Shown: piece by piece, positions 11,901-23,794 of the stretch
How positions within the stretch are numbered: the first letter of the stretch is position 1
How the letters are laid out: every line of letters begins with the position of its first letter
Origin: Pleodorina starrii
Lineage: Eukaryota > Chlorophyta > Chlorophyceae > Chlamydomonadales > Volvocaceae
DNA: 64,000 nt
Direction: 5' to 3'
Assembly: GCA_030267565.1 (NCBI GenBank)
Contig: BRXU01000001.1
Coordinates: 8,252,001 to 8,316,000, forward strand
Program-made: the position numbers and the translations under genes
The notes under the pieces: model-generated
Databases searched by the model: none
What the model was told of the DNA's origin: nothing
The model's input: the letters and a program-made list of their open reading frames with translations, nothing else

Positions 11901-13849
11901 GGGGGGAATGGCGGGATGGGGGGAGCGGAAGGGAAGGGGGAAGGGGGCAGGGGGGTTTTGCGGCCCAGCCCAGCCCAGCCATCATCGGCCGTGGGGGGAC
12001 GTGGCTGCCGTGGGGTCGCGGCGTTCTCGCGCCCGCTTGGGAGCCCTGCCGGGATATGCGCTGCGCGCCAGGGCGTGTGTTCTTTGCCCCTTGTATTGAG
12101 ACACATGCCTGGCATCGTTCTTCTTTCGGATTTCGGATCTACTTTTCGGACCCCGGGGCGCGCCTCACTCGCTCGCTCTCCTGGGTTGACCGGCCTTGAC
12201 CTGTCCTGACCTGTCTTGACGCGCTGGGGACCGCTGCGCGGGTGCGCGCGGTTGTGGAAGGGGCCGTGCACGCCGTTGCGTCGCCTTTGCAACCTTGCAG
12301 CAGCGAAGGGTGTGGTGCAAGTGGCGTGGCGCATAATTGGCTACCACTGCTGCTGCGTAGAGGGGCCCTGAACTGTGTCGGCGGCGCCACGGCCGGTGTG
12401 GGCAGCAGGCGGGGCAAGAGCTGTGCGGGCCTGTCTTTGGCCCGCGGCGTCAGCGGCGGAGTTCGGCGTGATCCCCGCCCTGCCAGCGGCTGGGTCTAGA
12501 CGCACGGTGCCCTGATGGCTCCCGAATGGGGGAGCGGGCAACGCCGCGAGGTCGGGTGCGGGGTCTCGTGCTGATGCCGGCGCGAAATGGGCAGTACCGT
12601 AGTAGAATGGCGCGGGCGGCGGCCATGCGGCCATTTGAAAACGCACACACACAAACAGGCGGCGTGCGCCTTGACGGCCTCGTAGCCACGTGGGTTACCA
12701 CGCGGGTAGGAGGCATTGCAACCGGGGGGGCGGGGGGTCCGGTTGCGGGCGGGCGGGCGAGCGGCCTGGAATGCGCGGGGGGCGAAGCCGGCGCCTTGCG
12801 GGGCGGTGTCGCGGTCTGCAGAAGGCGCTGGGTGTGCCGCGAGGGCGAGGGCGAGGGTTTCGGAGCAGCCATGGGGGGCGGCGCTGGTTGGACATCCATT
12901 TAGAGCATGGCTGCAGTTGCGTTTAGCCGTAGGCTAGGTCGTGGCAAGCGTTATGGCGGTGGAGGTGGCGGACCAGGAGCTGCGGGTGCGATTGCGAACG
13001 GCTGGCGCGTGTGTCGACCGCTTTGTACGATGTGGCCCAGCCTGCTGGCAGGACCCGCTCGGAGTCCCCACTGAGAGCAGTCGCAGATTGCTGGTGATGG
13101 CCTGCTTAAGCCACGAGTTTTGGCACGAGGCGAGCACTGTGCTCCCAGCCTTCTGGCGGGCAGAGCAGACTTATACACATAATGGCGGCAACGAAGTGGG
13201 CGGGAGGGGTGAAGAGCAGGGGGCAGAAAGGCTGACGGCCGCGAGGTGGGCGGCGTTCCATGCGAGCGGCTTTGGCCGACGTCGACCCGGCGTGCTGCTT
13301 CCGCAGACGGGTGTGTGGTGCAGGCAGAGTCAAGTTGTAACGGCGTCTCAGTTGACTCAAAAAGCGTCGTTAGCCTCGTTACATGTGCGGGAATGTGCAT
13401 GTGGTACGCCTGTGCGGACAGTCTGTCAGGATCTCAGAACGTCAGCAACGTCGGATGTGTAAACTTGGGCTTCATCACGTTAACATGCGCAATGACGACA
13501 TCGCCACCCGAATGACGAGGGAGCGTTCGACCCCTGGGACGGACTGGAAATGTCGATGGAGAATATGCATACCTGAAAATGCGTCTTTGTTTAACTTAGG
13601 ACTTGGGCAAGCACAGGCCTGTTGCTCGTGTTATAGTATGTCGTTCTTCGTGGGTTAGTGTAAAGTGTGAACTGAACAGTACCCGCCCTGCATGGGTTAC
13701 TGTAGTGCATGCGTCACCATGCCTTATTATTGTTTATTTCTTGCTGCTCATAATCGACTTTGCTCAATGGCCAGGCTGTAGGGTTTAGCATAAAGCAAAG
13801 TTTTCTGCGAGCCTGTTAGGCCAACCGTTATAACAGCCTTGCAAGTCAA
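11901..13849. other. Intergenic: YlmG 3' region and GRAM-gene upstream region
   Basis: No supported gene. TGTAA polyadenylation words on the plus strand lie at 13336-13340, 13458-13462 and 13669-13673, implying a long 3' UTR for the YlmG gene if they are used. Base composition falls toward AT from about 13320, as expected for transcript ends and promoters. Overlapping frames in the GC-rich half (12150-13300) show no motifs. Confidence 0.5.
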
Positions 13850-16798
13850 TTGCCTGTAATGCAGGCTGGACCTCCACAGCTGAAGTCGTCAAGCAGTAGC
13901 AGTAGCCTTGAACACGCATCGCAGCTTATGGCAACTTCTAGCGGGACCGAGGTTGGGCACGAGGAGGTCGAGGAGGAGGTGGAGTACGTTGAGGAGATTG
14001 TGGAGTATGAAGAGGAGGAAGCCACAGAAGGGGAAGCCGAGGAGGAGGAAGAGGGCAAAGAGCCTGAGCAAGCGCCTGCCTCCGGGGCCGCTGCAGACGC
14101 AACAGCCAAGCCGGACGATAAAGCAGCACGCGAGAAGCCTCTTGATGATGGAGCTAAGGAGCACGATGAGCAGGAGGAGACGCCCCGAATTCCGCCCAGC
14201 TCCTCTGCGCAAGATTTATCCGTCGATTTGCCGGAGTCCGCGGTTGCTCAACACGGCGATTTAGCTGGACCGGCTGCAGCCGCGCGGTCTGAAACATCAT
14301 CGCAGCCCGGGCCCAGCCAACCAGGTGGCGCTGGTGTGGACCTGGACTTCAAGCAGCTCGAGGCACAGGCAGCGAAGGTACCATTTGGCCACTCTGCCGG
14401 CTGCGGAGCGCGGCCCTGGCTCTGTCGCTTACACATGGAAGGCGGTTGGTGAAGCGATCTGTGCTTGGCTGCAGGTGGCGAACGAGGTGTCCAAGGTCGC
14501 CCTGGATGTATCCAGCAAGGTGCATACCCCACCACCACCACCACCAGCACACCGTTGGGTTTCTGGCGGGCCCGCCGGTTTGGGCGCTCTCCCCTGATAT
14601 TAGACTGCAAGCCCCAAATCCTGGGGGCAATAGGGCCGTCGTCGCCAATGTACCGCGCCGGAACCCCACCCCACGACCACTTCCTGAAAGCGTCGCCGCG
14701 TTCCAGGGCCCTTCGATTGGCGCAGCCTTTAATGACATCCTAACCCACTTCCACCGTCTCTTCCTCTTTACCCCGCGCCCTGCGGCCTCCCGCGCAGCTT
14801 TCGGCCGGCCTGCGCTCCGCCTTCGGCGGTGCCGAGCAGGCCTCTTCGGGCGCCGGCGCCTCTCTGACCAAGCTGGCGGGCGGGCTGACCAGCTGGTGGG
14901 GCTCTCTGGACCCGGCTCCGCAGCCCGCGCGCGACGAGACGGCGGAGCTAGTGGCCAGCTCAAACAAGGTACGGCATACGTGCCGTACAATAAATGCACG
15001 GCACGTCGCACCTGGTCACGCAGCAGTGGGACCGCCTGTGTGAAACGCGTATGTGACTGGGGCCTCCCGACTGGGACCCCCTTCCGCTCGCTCGGTCCTT
15101 TTCACCATCTCGGCCGCTCAGCTTCCTCTGCCAGATAGACCCAACCCCCTTGCCAATCTCTGCCGGTCCGTCTTCGTCACGTTTGCGGCGCCGGCGCCGG
15201 CGCCTCAAGAATGCGACCCCCTGCCCCGACGCCCCTTCAAACCCACTTTCATGTTCCATCCATCAAACCCACCGCGCCTCCCCGCAGGCCAGCGGCGAAC
15301 TGCAGCAGCTGTTTGGGTTGTCCGCCGAGGAGAACCTGGTGGAGCACTTCAAGTGCAAGCTGCTGCAGACCTACTCGTGCAGCCACAACTCACACACGCC
15401 AGCCATCCAGGTGTGGATGGGGCGTAGCGGGCAAGGGCATTTGGGGGTTGGGCGTGGCTGCGTGGGGCTCTGGGGCACCAGAAACGAGCGGGTGGGCGAT
15501 CTTGGGTGCGTGGGAGCACTGGCAACGGGGGAGATGGGCACGAGCGGTATGGGCTCCCGCCGCTTGTGGCGGCCCAGGTGCTGACTCTAACACGAAAGGG
15601 AAAGGTGCGGCAAGGGGGGCAGCAGCGCAGCCGGGCGTTTGGTGTTGGGGGCGAAGGAGGCTTGGCTGCAGGGTGTCGAGCGCTTGCTTCGAATGCGGGC
15701 ATTGGGCTGCAGGCCTCGGTCGCTCACCGCAATTCTCGTGCGCTTGTCCGCGAGGACCTTCATTTGAAACTGAGCTGCCAACAGCACCGACCCAATGTCC
15801 CGCTCGTGTTCATTAACCCAACCCAAATAAGTGCCGCCTGCAACCAGTACCAATTTCGCATTGCACTTTACCCCGCCCCAGCCCTAACTCGGCCTTACCC
15901 CTGCTCCTGTCTGGCCGGCTGGCTTCCGTCGCCTGCTGCATTACAGCTTGCCTTCCAGGGCACGCTCTACGTGACTGACCGCCACACGTGCTACTGCGTG
16001 GAGGAGCGGGGCCGCAAGGCGCCATTCAAGGTGCCTCACAACCTGGTGGTCAAGGCCACGCGGCAACGGCCCGCGAGGAAGGGTGAGAGCCGACCGACGG
16101 GGCGGGTTTGGGGGCGTCCGGAGGGGGCGTCCGGAGGGGGGTTACACCCGAGGGGTGCGCGCGGGCTGCTGGGAGCCGCTATGCCTTTGCACTGATCCCG
16201 TTGCCACCGCACCCATTTCTGTACGTGGATGTCCCCCTTGGGGTGGAGCGAGGACCGCGCAACCCCCAACAGAGACGCGCATCGCGTGGGTGTGCGCGGA
16301 GCTCTGTTTGTATCGTAACGCGCGGGGGTGAATGCGAGCAACGGCGCCGTTCCCGTGGCGGAATGGAAACTCGCGAGCGAGCGCGTGCGCGTGGGTGCAT
16401 ACGTGGGAGGCGCGAGAACCTCTCCGAACCCCCTCGGCCTGACCCGCACGTGCGTGCCCATCCCTGGGCCGCCCATGCCGCAGCCGCGCCTCCCGCTTCC
16501 TGCCACTTGCCCCTTCCTATGCACGCCTCTCTTTCGCCACGGCCTCCGCTCACGCGGTCAGCATCGCTTTTTGATTCATGCGACCCTAGCTTGTCATCTC
16601 GCTTGGTTTGCTCAAATGAAGCCCAGCCCGCCCGCCTCTTCCCATGCCCTTCCCATGCCCTTCTCTGTAGGCGACCTGTCTGACGTACTTAAGCTGGAGC
16701 TGTCCAACGGGCAGTGGCTGGCCTTCAAGGACTTCGACAGCGGCTCGGCACTGGACAGCGCACTGGCGCTGGTGGAGCACCTGATGGAGGGGTCATGA
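13850..16798 (+). CDS. GRAM-domain protein with acidic N-terminus
   Basis: Six exons: 13850-14377, 14475-14519, 14798-14968, 15288-15410, 15947-16082 and 16671-16798. Phases join to 376 aa and every intron is GT-AG. ATG 13859 is an alternative start. Residues 30-75 form a very acidic Glu-rich stretch (EEVEEEVEYVEEIVEYEEEE), followed by a Ser/Pro/Ala-rich linker. Exons 2-3 encode a short amphipathic region ending in a Trp-Trp pair (LTSWWGSLD). Exons 4-6 carry the GRAM fold: LVEHFKCKLLQTYSC, then FQGTLYVTDRHTCYCVEERG, then KVPHNLVVKA, ending in LSNGQWLAFKDFDS. The GRAM domain is a PH-like lipid-binding module found in membrane-contact and membrane-trafficking proteins. There is no StART-like/VASt domain and no transmembrane anchor here, unlike the VAD1/Lam proteins. 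It is therefore probably a peripheral membrane or adaptor protein. TGTAA at 16843-16847 is very close to the stop. Confidence 0.88.
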
Positions 16799-18403
16799 GG
16801 AGCAGAGGAGGGAGGAGGGAGGGGTGAAAACGACGAAAACGATGTAAACCGCAGCGTTGGGACGGGGGCGTTAGGGGCGGGGCGGGAGGGAGGGACCGGG
16901 GGGCGGCCGGGCTCGGCGGCGGCGCCGCCGCCGCACCCCTTGGTGGTGGCTAAGCGCTTTGTGGCTGCTGTGTGGCTGCCTGCTCGGGCGCCACGGCGCG
17001 GAGGTGTGGGGTCAACGGCAGATTGGCCTGAGGGTGGGGGGTTGCTCTATGTATGGAGTTTGAGGACCTGCAAGCGACGGCACCGCTACGGGGGGGGATC
17101 CCAGCGGTGGGAGGAGTGGGGAGCTGGTGGGGGGAAGGCAGCGACCCGCGGCTGACAGATGAGCCCTGCCGGGTCGTGCTGCTGAGGGAGGGGGGTGCTG
17201 GGCGCTGGCTGACTGGTAATAATTGGGAAAGGCGGACGGCCTGGCAAGGGTGAGCAGCGCTGACGGGGCACCTAAATCGTAAGGGCGGGGCCATCTTGTT
17301 TCTTGGTCATCCTTATCTTGTAGGCATACGCAACGCAGATCCTCGGATGGGAGGTCCCGGTGGTTTTGCTATGAATGACTGCGTCGCGATGGGGGCCGGG
17401 ACGCTTCAGAGCTGACTGGGCGGGCCATGGCGGGCTGAGGGCGGCTGGTGGAGGTGTCAATGCTCGGTTGCTGCCCTTGAGTTGCGCCCTGGGAGCACGC
17501 AGTTTACTGCCTCCCGGGGGGGCGGCGGACAGTTCTGCGCCCGCTGGCCTCAAGGGCAGCATCCGGCTTGTGGGGCGGTTTGGGCATGCCCGTGACCATT
17601 CGTACATGTTGTCGCGTGGAGGAGAGAAGTGGGAGGGGGGGCCGCCGTGCCATGCATCCCATGTGCGTGCGTGCGTGCATGTATGAAGGTGGGCAGGGGC
17701 TGCATGGACGCTTTCCGCCTTTCGTCATCATCTTGTGTGTTTTCTGTATGCGCCGCTGGACGGAGGGATGGCTCTCGCGGCAGCCGTGAGAACGTTCAGG
17801 TAATCAACCATCAGCGCGCAATGGCGCATCATGTCCACATTAGCAATTAACAGCCATGGCGCTCCAGCGGTGCTGTGTGCTGGTGGCATCCTAGGGCCCT
17901 CCCATTGCGTGGACGACCACATTCCCTCGGCGTGGTCGGGGCAAAAATGAACACCGGTAGTACAGCTTGTGGGATGTGTGAACACGGACTGCATGACCTG
18001 ATGTGGCGTTTGGCGACCCACTTACCACTGTAAATACAACGGGGTAGACGCCTAGCCATGGCCCCCTGGCTGAGGCGTTGGCTGGACTGGTAGTGCATTG
18101 CCCCGAGACTTGGCGTCCCAATGGAAAGCACAGCGTCGGGGCGTCGTTTCAAAGTACCCGGAGTGAACTGTGAATTATCATGAATGCACGGGCGGGCCCA
18201 CTCAGGCACCGGTATTGGCGACTGATGCCTGCTGGCCGGGAGGCACCCCTCCTTACCAGCACTGCCGCACTGTGCCACGAGCTTACACACCACAGTTTGG
18301 TTCACAGCCAGCCATAGTACCACGCCATGTGGAGGAATGCCTGCGGCCACAGTCAGGCCCCCGCAATGTCCCATCTAAGGTCCCGGCGATCGACCCATCC
18401 TTG
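16799..18403. other. Intergenic, no supported gene
   Basis: GC-rich up to about 17600, then more balanced. On the minus strand a GTAAGT donor-like site at 18021-18026 follows a short open frame (18121-18027), and another short open frame lies at 17876-17750. I could not join them into a protein with recognisable motifs. This could be the remains of, or the 3' exons of, the small ORF upstream. Confidence 0.35.
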
Positions 18404-18598
18404 TTAGGGCCGCAGAACCGAGGGCTTGGGGATTGGCAGGATCACTACTCCCAGCACGGTGGCCCCGAAGTATGTGTTGTTGAAAATAGTGCCAGTTGGC
18501 CATATGGGCCGCGCCACCAGACCAAAAGAAGCGGCGCTGATCTTGCTACGGTATATATTGGCGGCAAGCCCCCGACTAATGCGGCGGCGCATTGGCAC
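18404..18598 (-). CDS. Small single-TM hypothetical protein (64 aa), doubtful
   Basis: ATG 18598 to TAA. The sequence starts with a basic segment (MPMRRRISRG), continues through GLVARPIWPTGTIFNNTYF, and has one hydrophobic stretch (FGATVLGVVILPIP). The layout of a basic N-terminus plus one membrane span in about 60 residues resembles small organellar membrane subunits, but I do not recognise a family. Codon choice is less GC3-biased than in neighbouring genes, and the plus strand has a competing frame of equal length, so this may be chance. Confidence 0.3.
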   Translation of the reverse strand: MPMRRRISRGLAANIYRSKISAASFGLVARPIWPTGTIFNNTYFGATVLGVVILPIPKPSVLRP

Positions 18599-20084
18599 GC
18601 AGCCGCGGTGACATAGATACCGTAACGCCTACCCTGAAGAAAAAATCACGGCCCCCAGCAAAGCGTTCCCACGCGGTCCCTGCTTACTCGAGCGCCACAC
18701 CGCATCCCACTGCATTCTCGGGATGCAAAGCACTGTGGAACCGCATCTACCCTTCAGCATACCAGACCACCACCGACATCTCCCCGACCCAAATCACCAC
18801 CCTCGAAGCCAGGGACGCAACTGCTCCTGCGGCCGTCCGAGTCCAAGCGCCACCGTCACCATCGTGTTTCACACCGAGGGACCAGCGCCGCCGCAGCAGC
18901 GGTGCGGGCGGGCGAAACCAGAGCGCCGTGATCACCGCCGCAGGGACGCTGAGGCCGAGCCACACCCAACGAGAACGTACCCTCCCTCGTCGTCACCCCC
19001 ACCTCATCCCACCGACAAGCCACAGTTCCACACACGATGAACGTTTCCACGGTCAGCTGTTGTCCATTCTGCCCGACCTACGGCTGCTCAGCAATTAATC
19101 GTTCATGCGTGCACCCGAGTACCCCCACCCACACGAGGGAGAAGCGCGGCCACGTGGCAGCTGCAGGCCCCCGACACAACGCCCCCCACGCCACTGACAG
19201 TGTCTTGCCGCCCATGTACCCTGTCCCGTCCCGCCACGTCGTGTACAGCCCCGGACCCCATGCAGTCCCACCCACGCACACGGGCCAGGCCAGCCGGCTG
19301 GCGAGAGCACGCACCACACCGCAACCCGCGGATCGCCCCCACCCCCTGCAGCAAACAAATACAGTAAGCGATGCAGCGGCCGAGCCGTGCGCGTGCCTTG
19401 GAAGAGGCGTTCGCGTCTTTGTTCTCGTTCGGTTTATGTATGTCATGTCTTGTCATGAAACGCGCAGCGAAGCGCCACACCGTCGTGGTTTTTCCGAGCA
19501 TGCATGTGCGCTTCCAACCCCGATACCCTATAACCCTTGGCGCCGGCTGCTCGAAGGGGGGTCGACGGCTGCGCTACCCAGCGGCACGGCCTTCCCCAAG
19601 CCCCGCTCAGCTCCACAATCCCATTTGCCCCTCCTTCCATTTCCAACCACCACCTAACCTGTTTCAATTCTGCACAATAACAAACGGCCCCCGTTCGGCC
19701 CGTTTAAACCAGTTTCCCCGCACAGCCGGGCCATTGCCTTCGTCCCGGTCCTTCAGCATGCGATCCCAGTACATATGCCAATTATGGCCCTTCCCCTCCC
19801 CGCCGCCCCAAGCATGCACCCGCGGTTATCCGCACCAGTCCTGTCTGTTCACGCTGAAACCTGAGACCTACCTTCACGCAAAACGCGGCAGCAAGCAACA
19901 CAGCAGCGGCAGCAGCAGCAGCAACAACGGCACCGCCGCCGCCGCGAGACGCACCGACAATCCTCGGCAGACGCAGCATGTCAACACATCGCCGCAGGGC
20001 ACGGGGGCCAGCGCGGGGCCTTTGCAGACCCGGGCCACGCCTCCACCGCTCCCTCCCGCCCCGCCCCGCCCCGACGCCGCCGCC
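18599..20084. other. Intergenic, including 3' region of the seven-TM gene
   Basis: No supported coding region. The long plus-strand frame across 19371-21290 is the antisense shadow of the gene at 20085-21134, extended through low-complexity sequence. Short CAG/GCA runs lie near 19890-19925. I found no TGTAA on the minus strand below 20085. Confidence 0.45.
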
Positions 20085-21134
20085 CTACACCCGGTCCTCC
20101 TCCCCCGGCTGACGGGTGGACGTGGACGACTCCAGGAGCTGCAGCTCCGTGGGCGGGTAGAGCTGGTTGGGCAGCAGCGGCTGCGGCAGGCTGATGCCCT
20201 GGCGCTCCATCCGCTTGACGGCGCGGTCGGCCACGTGCGAGTCCCACACGGGCTTGAGCACCAGGAAGAACTCCAGGGAGCCCACCAGCGCCGCCACCGC
20301 CACCACGTGAGCCGCGCGGAGCGCCTCGAAGCCCAGCTCGAAGGGCCGGAACAGCACGGTACAGCCGCGGCAGGCCAGACTGACCAGCAGCCAGCCGGTG
20401 GCGGAGAGCTGCAGCACGCGCACGCGGCGCGCGAGGGCCTTGTTGATCACGGCGCCGGCGATGCGCTGCGTGACGACCCAGAAGGCGATCAGGTAGACGC
20501 CGGCAAAGGCGGCGGAGGCAAAGGTGGAGAGCAGCGGGAAGACGCAGAAGGCGCAGTCAGCGGGCGAGGACGCGGCGTCGCAGTGCTGGGTGCGGCTGGT
20601 GTCGTAGGCGGCGAAGAGGCGGCCCAGCATGCGGTTGCCGGTGTAGTTGAGGTCGAAGATGCGCGTGAAGAGCGCCGCGACGAGCTGCGCCGCGGCGGAG
20701 GGCAGCGAGAAGGCGGCGGAGAAGAAGACGATGTTGAAGTTGGGGTTGCGCGCCGAGTCGCGGCCCTGCACCGAGTAGAGGCAGGCGAAGAGTGCCAACA
20801 GCAGGAACCCGGGCTCGAAGATGCCGTACATGGCGGCGATGTAGACGCGGCAAAAGGTGGTGGGATGGTAGCCGCCGGCCTTGAACACCGACGCGGGGCC
20901 CCACAGCACCTGCAGCCGCAGCAGGTGCGCGAGCGCATAGGCGGCTGCCAGCAGCTCCGTGAAGGCGCGGACGCGCCACAGGTAGTTGAACTCGCGCGCC
21001 ACGGGCCGACGTTTGGAGCTAGAGTAGCGGAAGGCGAGGAGTGCGCCGATGAGGCTGACGAGCAGCACACACCCCGCGACGCCGGCCACCCCCCAGTCAA
21101 TTCCATTTACGATGGCCTGGCTCAGCACCAGCAT
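20085..21134 (-). CDS. Seven-transmembrane protein of unknown function, intronless
   Basis: A single 349-codon frame with strong GC3 bias (ATG 21134, TAG at 20087-20085). Hydrophobic spans fall near residues 8-36, 58-75, 97-121, 134-157, 195-222, 238-261 and 276-298, giving seven segments. Landmarks are REFNYLWRVRAFTELLA before TM2, YGIFEPGFLLLALFACLYS in TM3, a Cys-containing loop (CDAASSPADCAFC) before TM5, and CRGCTVLF in TM6. The C-terminal tail of about 50 residues is Pro/Leu/Ser-rich (SLPQPLLPNQLYPPTELQLL) and probably cytosolic. The layout resembles uncharacterised plant multi-pass proteins, sometimes called GPCR-like. I see no motif that assigns transport, enzymatic or receptor function. 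It is the only confident intronless gene in the window. Confidence 0.85.
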   Translation of the reverse strand: MLVLSQAIVNGIDWGVAGVAGCVLLVSLIGALLAFRYSSSKRRPVAREFNYLWRVRAFTELLAAAYALAHLLRLQVLWGPASVFKAGGYHPTTFCRVYIAAMYGIFEPGFLLLALFACLYSVQGRDSARNPNFNIVFFSAAFSLPSAAAQLVAALFTRIFDLNYTGNRMLGRLFAAYDTSRTQHCDAASSPADCAFCVFPLLSTFASAAFAGVYLIAFWVVTQRIAGAVINKALARRVRVLQLSATGWLLVSLACRGCTVLFRPFELGFEALRAAHVVAVAALVGSLEFFLVLKPVWDSHVADRAVKRMERQGISLPQPLLPNQLYPPTELQLLESSTSTRQPGEEDRV

Positions 21135-21760
21135 GGCAGCTGCTCCAGCAGCAGCCGACGGGCGGCTTGCGGTGGGGCGGAGACGCGGGCTGGGTCTCCA
21201 GTTCCGTTAGCACCTGCTGCCAGTCATCCGCCAGGGCTGCTCAGCCTCCGGGGCGCCCGCCGGGGCGCCCGAGAGCTTGCAAATGAGTAGCCCCTGACCA
21301 CCGCAGTGCCTCGAGCCTAGTACGCGAACTGTTGGCAACTCGCGCCTATTTGAGTGATGCCTGTGCTTGCGTGCGTGTCAACCAGCTAACAGTTGCAAAT
21401 GGTTCCATAAAGGAGATGCTTTTCAGGTACCTTTTAATAACAGCAGCATTGGACACTGCCCTTGCCTAGGCCGATGAAGCTGGAGTTTGAGATAAGGACT
21501 AAGACAACCCCGGACAGGCACAAGGTACGGTGGGGTAATCGGTATGAAATATTACACTTAAAGGCTAACGGGCTAACGGTCAGCCCGAACAAGTCGGGAC
21601 GACAGCCCCGGTACGGAAAATGGAGCTCTCTTGCGTTCTTGCTCTCTCTCTCGCTCTCCCTTACTGCATTCCGGGAATTGGCATACGTCTACAGGCTTTA
21701 AGTTGTAGATCGTAAAGGGCGCAACCGCCTCAGCGATCTGCAAGAGTGTGAGAAGCTACT
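21135..21760. promoter_or_regulatory. Divergent upstream region of the seven-TM and redoxin genes
   Basis: About 625 bp between two divergent start codons, noticeably more AT-rich than the flanks. A short plus-strand open frame (ATG 21474) is followed by a GTACGG donor-like site near 21525 and could be an untranslated or upstream exon. I see no domain in it. Confidence 0.45.
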
Positions 21761-23428
21761 ATGAACCACTCCGCACCTATCCTCCTGAGGTTGGCCTTTG
21801 GGGTCGCGCAGCGACAAACCTTGAACCATTCGGCTACACGTTTCTTCGGTGCCGCGGCAGAGCTTCGTAAAGCGGGCGTAGTGCCGGATGGGCACCTCAA
21901 CTCCGACCTCAGCCCAACGGCGTGCCACATCGGACTTGGAAGACGCAGGGACCTCACCCTGCGGCAGGACCTGCGTCTCTGGCAGAACGACAAGCAGCTC
22001 ACACTTGCTGACGTGTTCAAGGTAAACTCGCCCACGGGCTCAGGGGGTGTACACCCGGGCCCTGTGCATCACGTGCTTGGGACGGCCCGCGCCACGTTGC
22101 CCCCGTCGCCCCGCATCTCATTATTGGGCCAGACCTCCGTTTTCTCTTGATGTCGCCATCCCCTTGCCATTGCGTGGGCAGGGCCAGAAGGTCGTCCTCG
22201 TGGGGTTTCCGGGCGGCCCGGTCTGCGTCGAGCAGCACATCCCCGGCTATATCGCACAGGTACGACAGACGGTTGGGGCCGACAGCTGCTGGCTGTGCAT
22301 GGCAAGTGACGGGGCGGCAACCCAGTTCCCTGTGCGTGCACCAACAGCCTGAAACCGACCCATTACGCCGCGTTTCCTCTCAAAAGCACAGAGCCAACTG
22401 CGAGACGCAACCAGGCGTGTTGGTTTGCTGAGAAGCCCAGTCACGGCCCCCCCCCTCCTTTCCCTACCTGGCAACAGGCTGACAAGCTGGGCAGCATGGG
22501 GGTGGACAAGGTGATCTGCGTGACCGTGGACGAGCCCGCAAATGTTTCCAAGCTGGCAGCCAAGCCGGAGCTCAGCAGCAACAGCAGGGTGAGGGGCAAG
22601 TCGCGCAGCGGGGTGGGGAGGGGACAGACTGGACAGCTGGCAGGGCGAGAGGGCAGGCCGTCGTAGGGGCAAGGGGGACGTGGGCCTGGCATGTGATCTG
22701 CGGTCGAGGGACAATGGCGCAGGGGTGCCCAGAGCCAGGACAAGTGCCCAACGGCACGGGTGCGGCACATGGCCTTCCTGTAGGTATCCGCCTGACAGCT
22801 GACCAACGGTCCCGCATCCGCATCCGAAACCACGTTATCATGACCTCCATCCGCCGGGTGGGCACGTCAGTCCGCGCTGCACCCTCGGTTGCCTTCCCAA
22901 AGTGCTCCCCAGATGATCAATCCCCGTCCCCTTTCCCGACGGCTTCTCGACGGCGGCGGCGGCGCAGGTGGAGCTGCTTGCGGACCGCAATGGCGGCCTG
23001 GTGCGTCTGCTGGGGCTGGAGATTGGCACGCCGGAGAGCACCGGGCCCAAGTGCCAGCGCTACGCCGCCGTGGTGGAGGACGGCGTGCTGCTCAAGCTGG
23101 TGGGTGGGGCCGCTGGGTGGATGGGACGCCGTAAGCCGGGAGTGGGGTTTCTAAGCAGGAGAGGGAGGGCTAGGAAGGGGCACTGCCGCCCACGGGTTGG
23201 CGAAATTGGGTTTGCAGCAAGGAGGAACATCGGAACTGGGTTGTCGCTGGGAATGGAGGGTCGGGCTCGGGAGCACATGTTTGTTTGAGTGGTTCTTTTT
23301 GATATGATGGACCCCCTGATATGCTGTGCTCGCAGCGTGTCGAGTCGACGCCCGCGGATCTCAAGGTTACGGACGCGAAGAGCATGATCCAGCTGTGGAA
23401 ATGCATTTACCCGAACGCCTGCGACTGA
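21761..23428 (+). CDS. Atypical Prx5-like (type II) redoxin, probably mitochondrial
   Basis: Five exons: 21761-22021, 22182-22259, 22478-22588, 22968-23099 and 23336-23428. All junctions are phase 0 GT-AG, giving 224 aa. The N-terminus (MNHSAPILLRLAFGVAQRQT, then SATRFFGAA) is basic and amphipathic, like a mitochondrial presequence. The redoxin core follows type II peroxiredoxins: KVVLVGFPGGPVC with the candidate peroxidatic Cys at about residue 102, HIPGYIAQADKL, VDKVICVTVDEP, VELLADRNGGLV, and QRYAAVVEDG with the conserved Arg. The usual PGAFTPVC segment is two residues shorter here and lacks the Thr that activates the peroxidatic Cys. The protein may therefore be a weak peroxidase, a redox sensor or a non-enzymatic relative. 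The ending IYPNACD supplies another Cys that could act as resolving thiol, which is inference. Confidence 0.88.
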
Positions 23429-23794
23429 GCTGGAGAGAGTTTGCGTTATTAAGATGATCTTTAGAGCTGAGAGGTTCATTTTGCTGCCCATGTGGTTGCA
23501 CGGGCATTTTTGGGTTGGAGGCTTCCGTGCGCGTTTCGGAGCTGATGTGAGCGGCTTGTGCCCGATCGCTGGCCTACGTGCTCAACAGGCTTATGATTGA
23601 TATAGCTAGATGGAGACAGACTTTCTGAACTGTTGATTGGCTTAGTGAAACCATACGGTCGCATTTGGTCGACCAACGGCCTTATGCATCAACTGTAGCG
23701 TGATTGAAGGGAACTGCGATTGACGACTATGCCTTATCTTAACATGAGATTTTAGGACTGCTCATGTTTTGGTGGCCGCACTGCATCAATTCGA
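23429..23794. other. Short intergenic spacer between redoxin and ShKT genes
   Basis: AT-richer sequence of 366 bp that must contain the redoxin 3' UTR and the promoter of the next gene in the same direction. No TGTAA word and no clear TATA box were seen. Confidence 0.4.

Noticed and set aside
17728..18374. Minus-strand frames resembling a retroelement remnant
   Set aside because: No reverse transcriptase, integrase or protease motif could be found in any frame.
19371..21290. Plus-strand open frame of 639 codons
   Set aside because: It is antisense to the well-supported seven-TM gene, and its composition (Glu/Gly/His-rich) is what the opposite strand of GC-biased codons gives.
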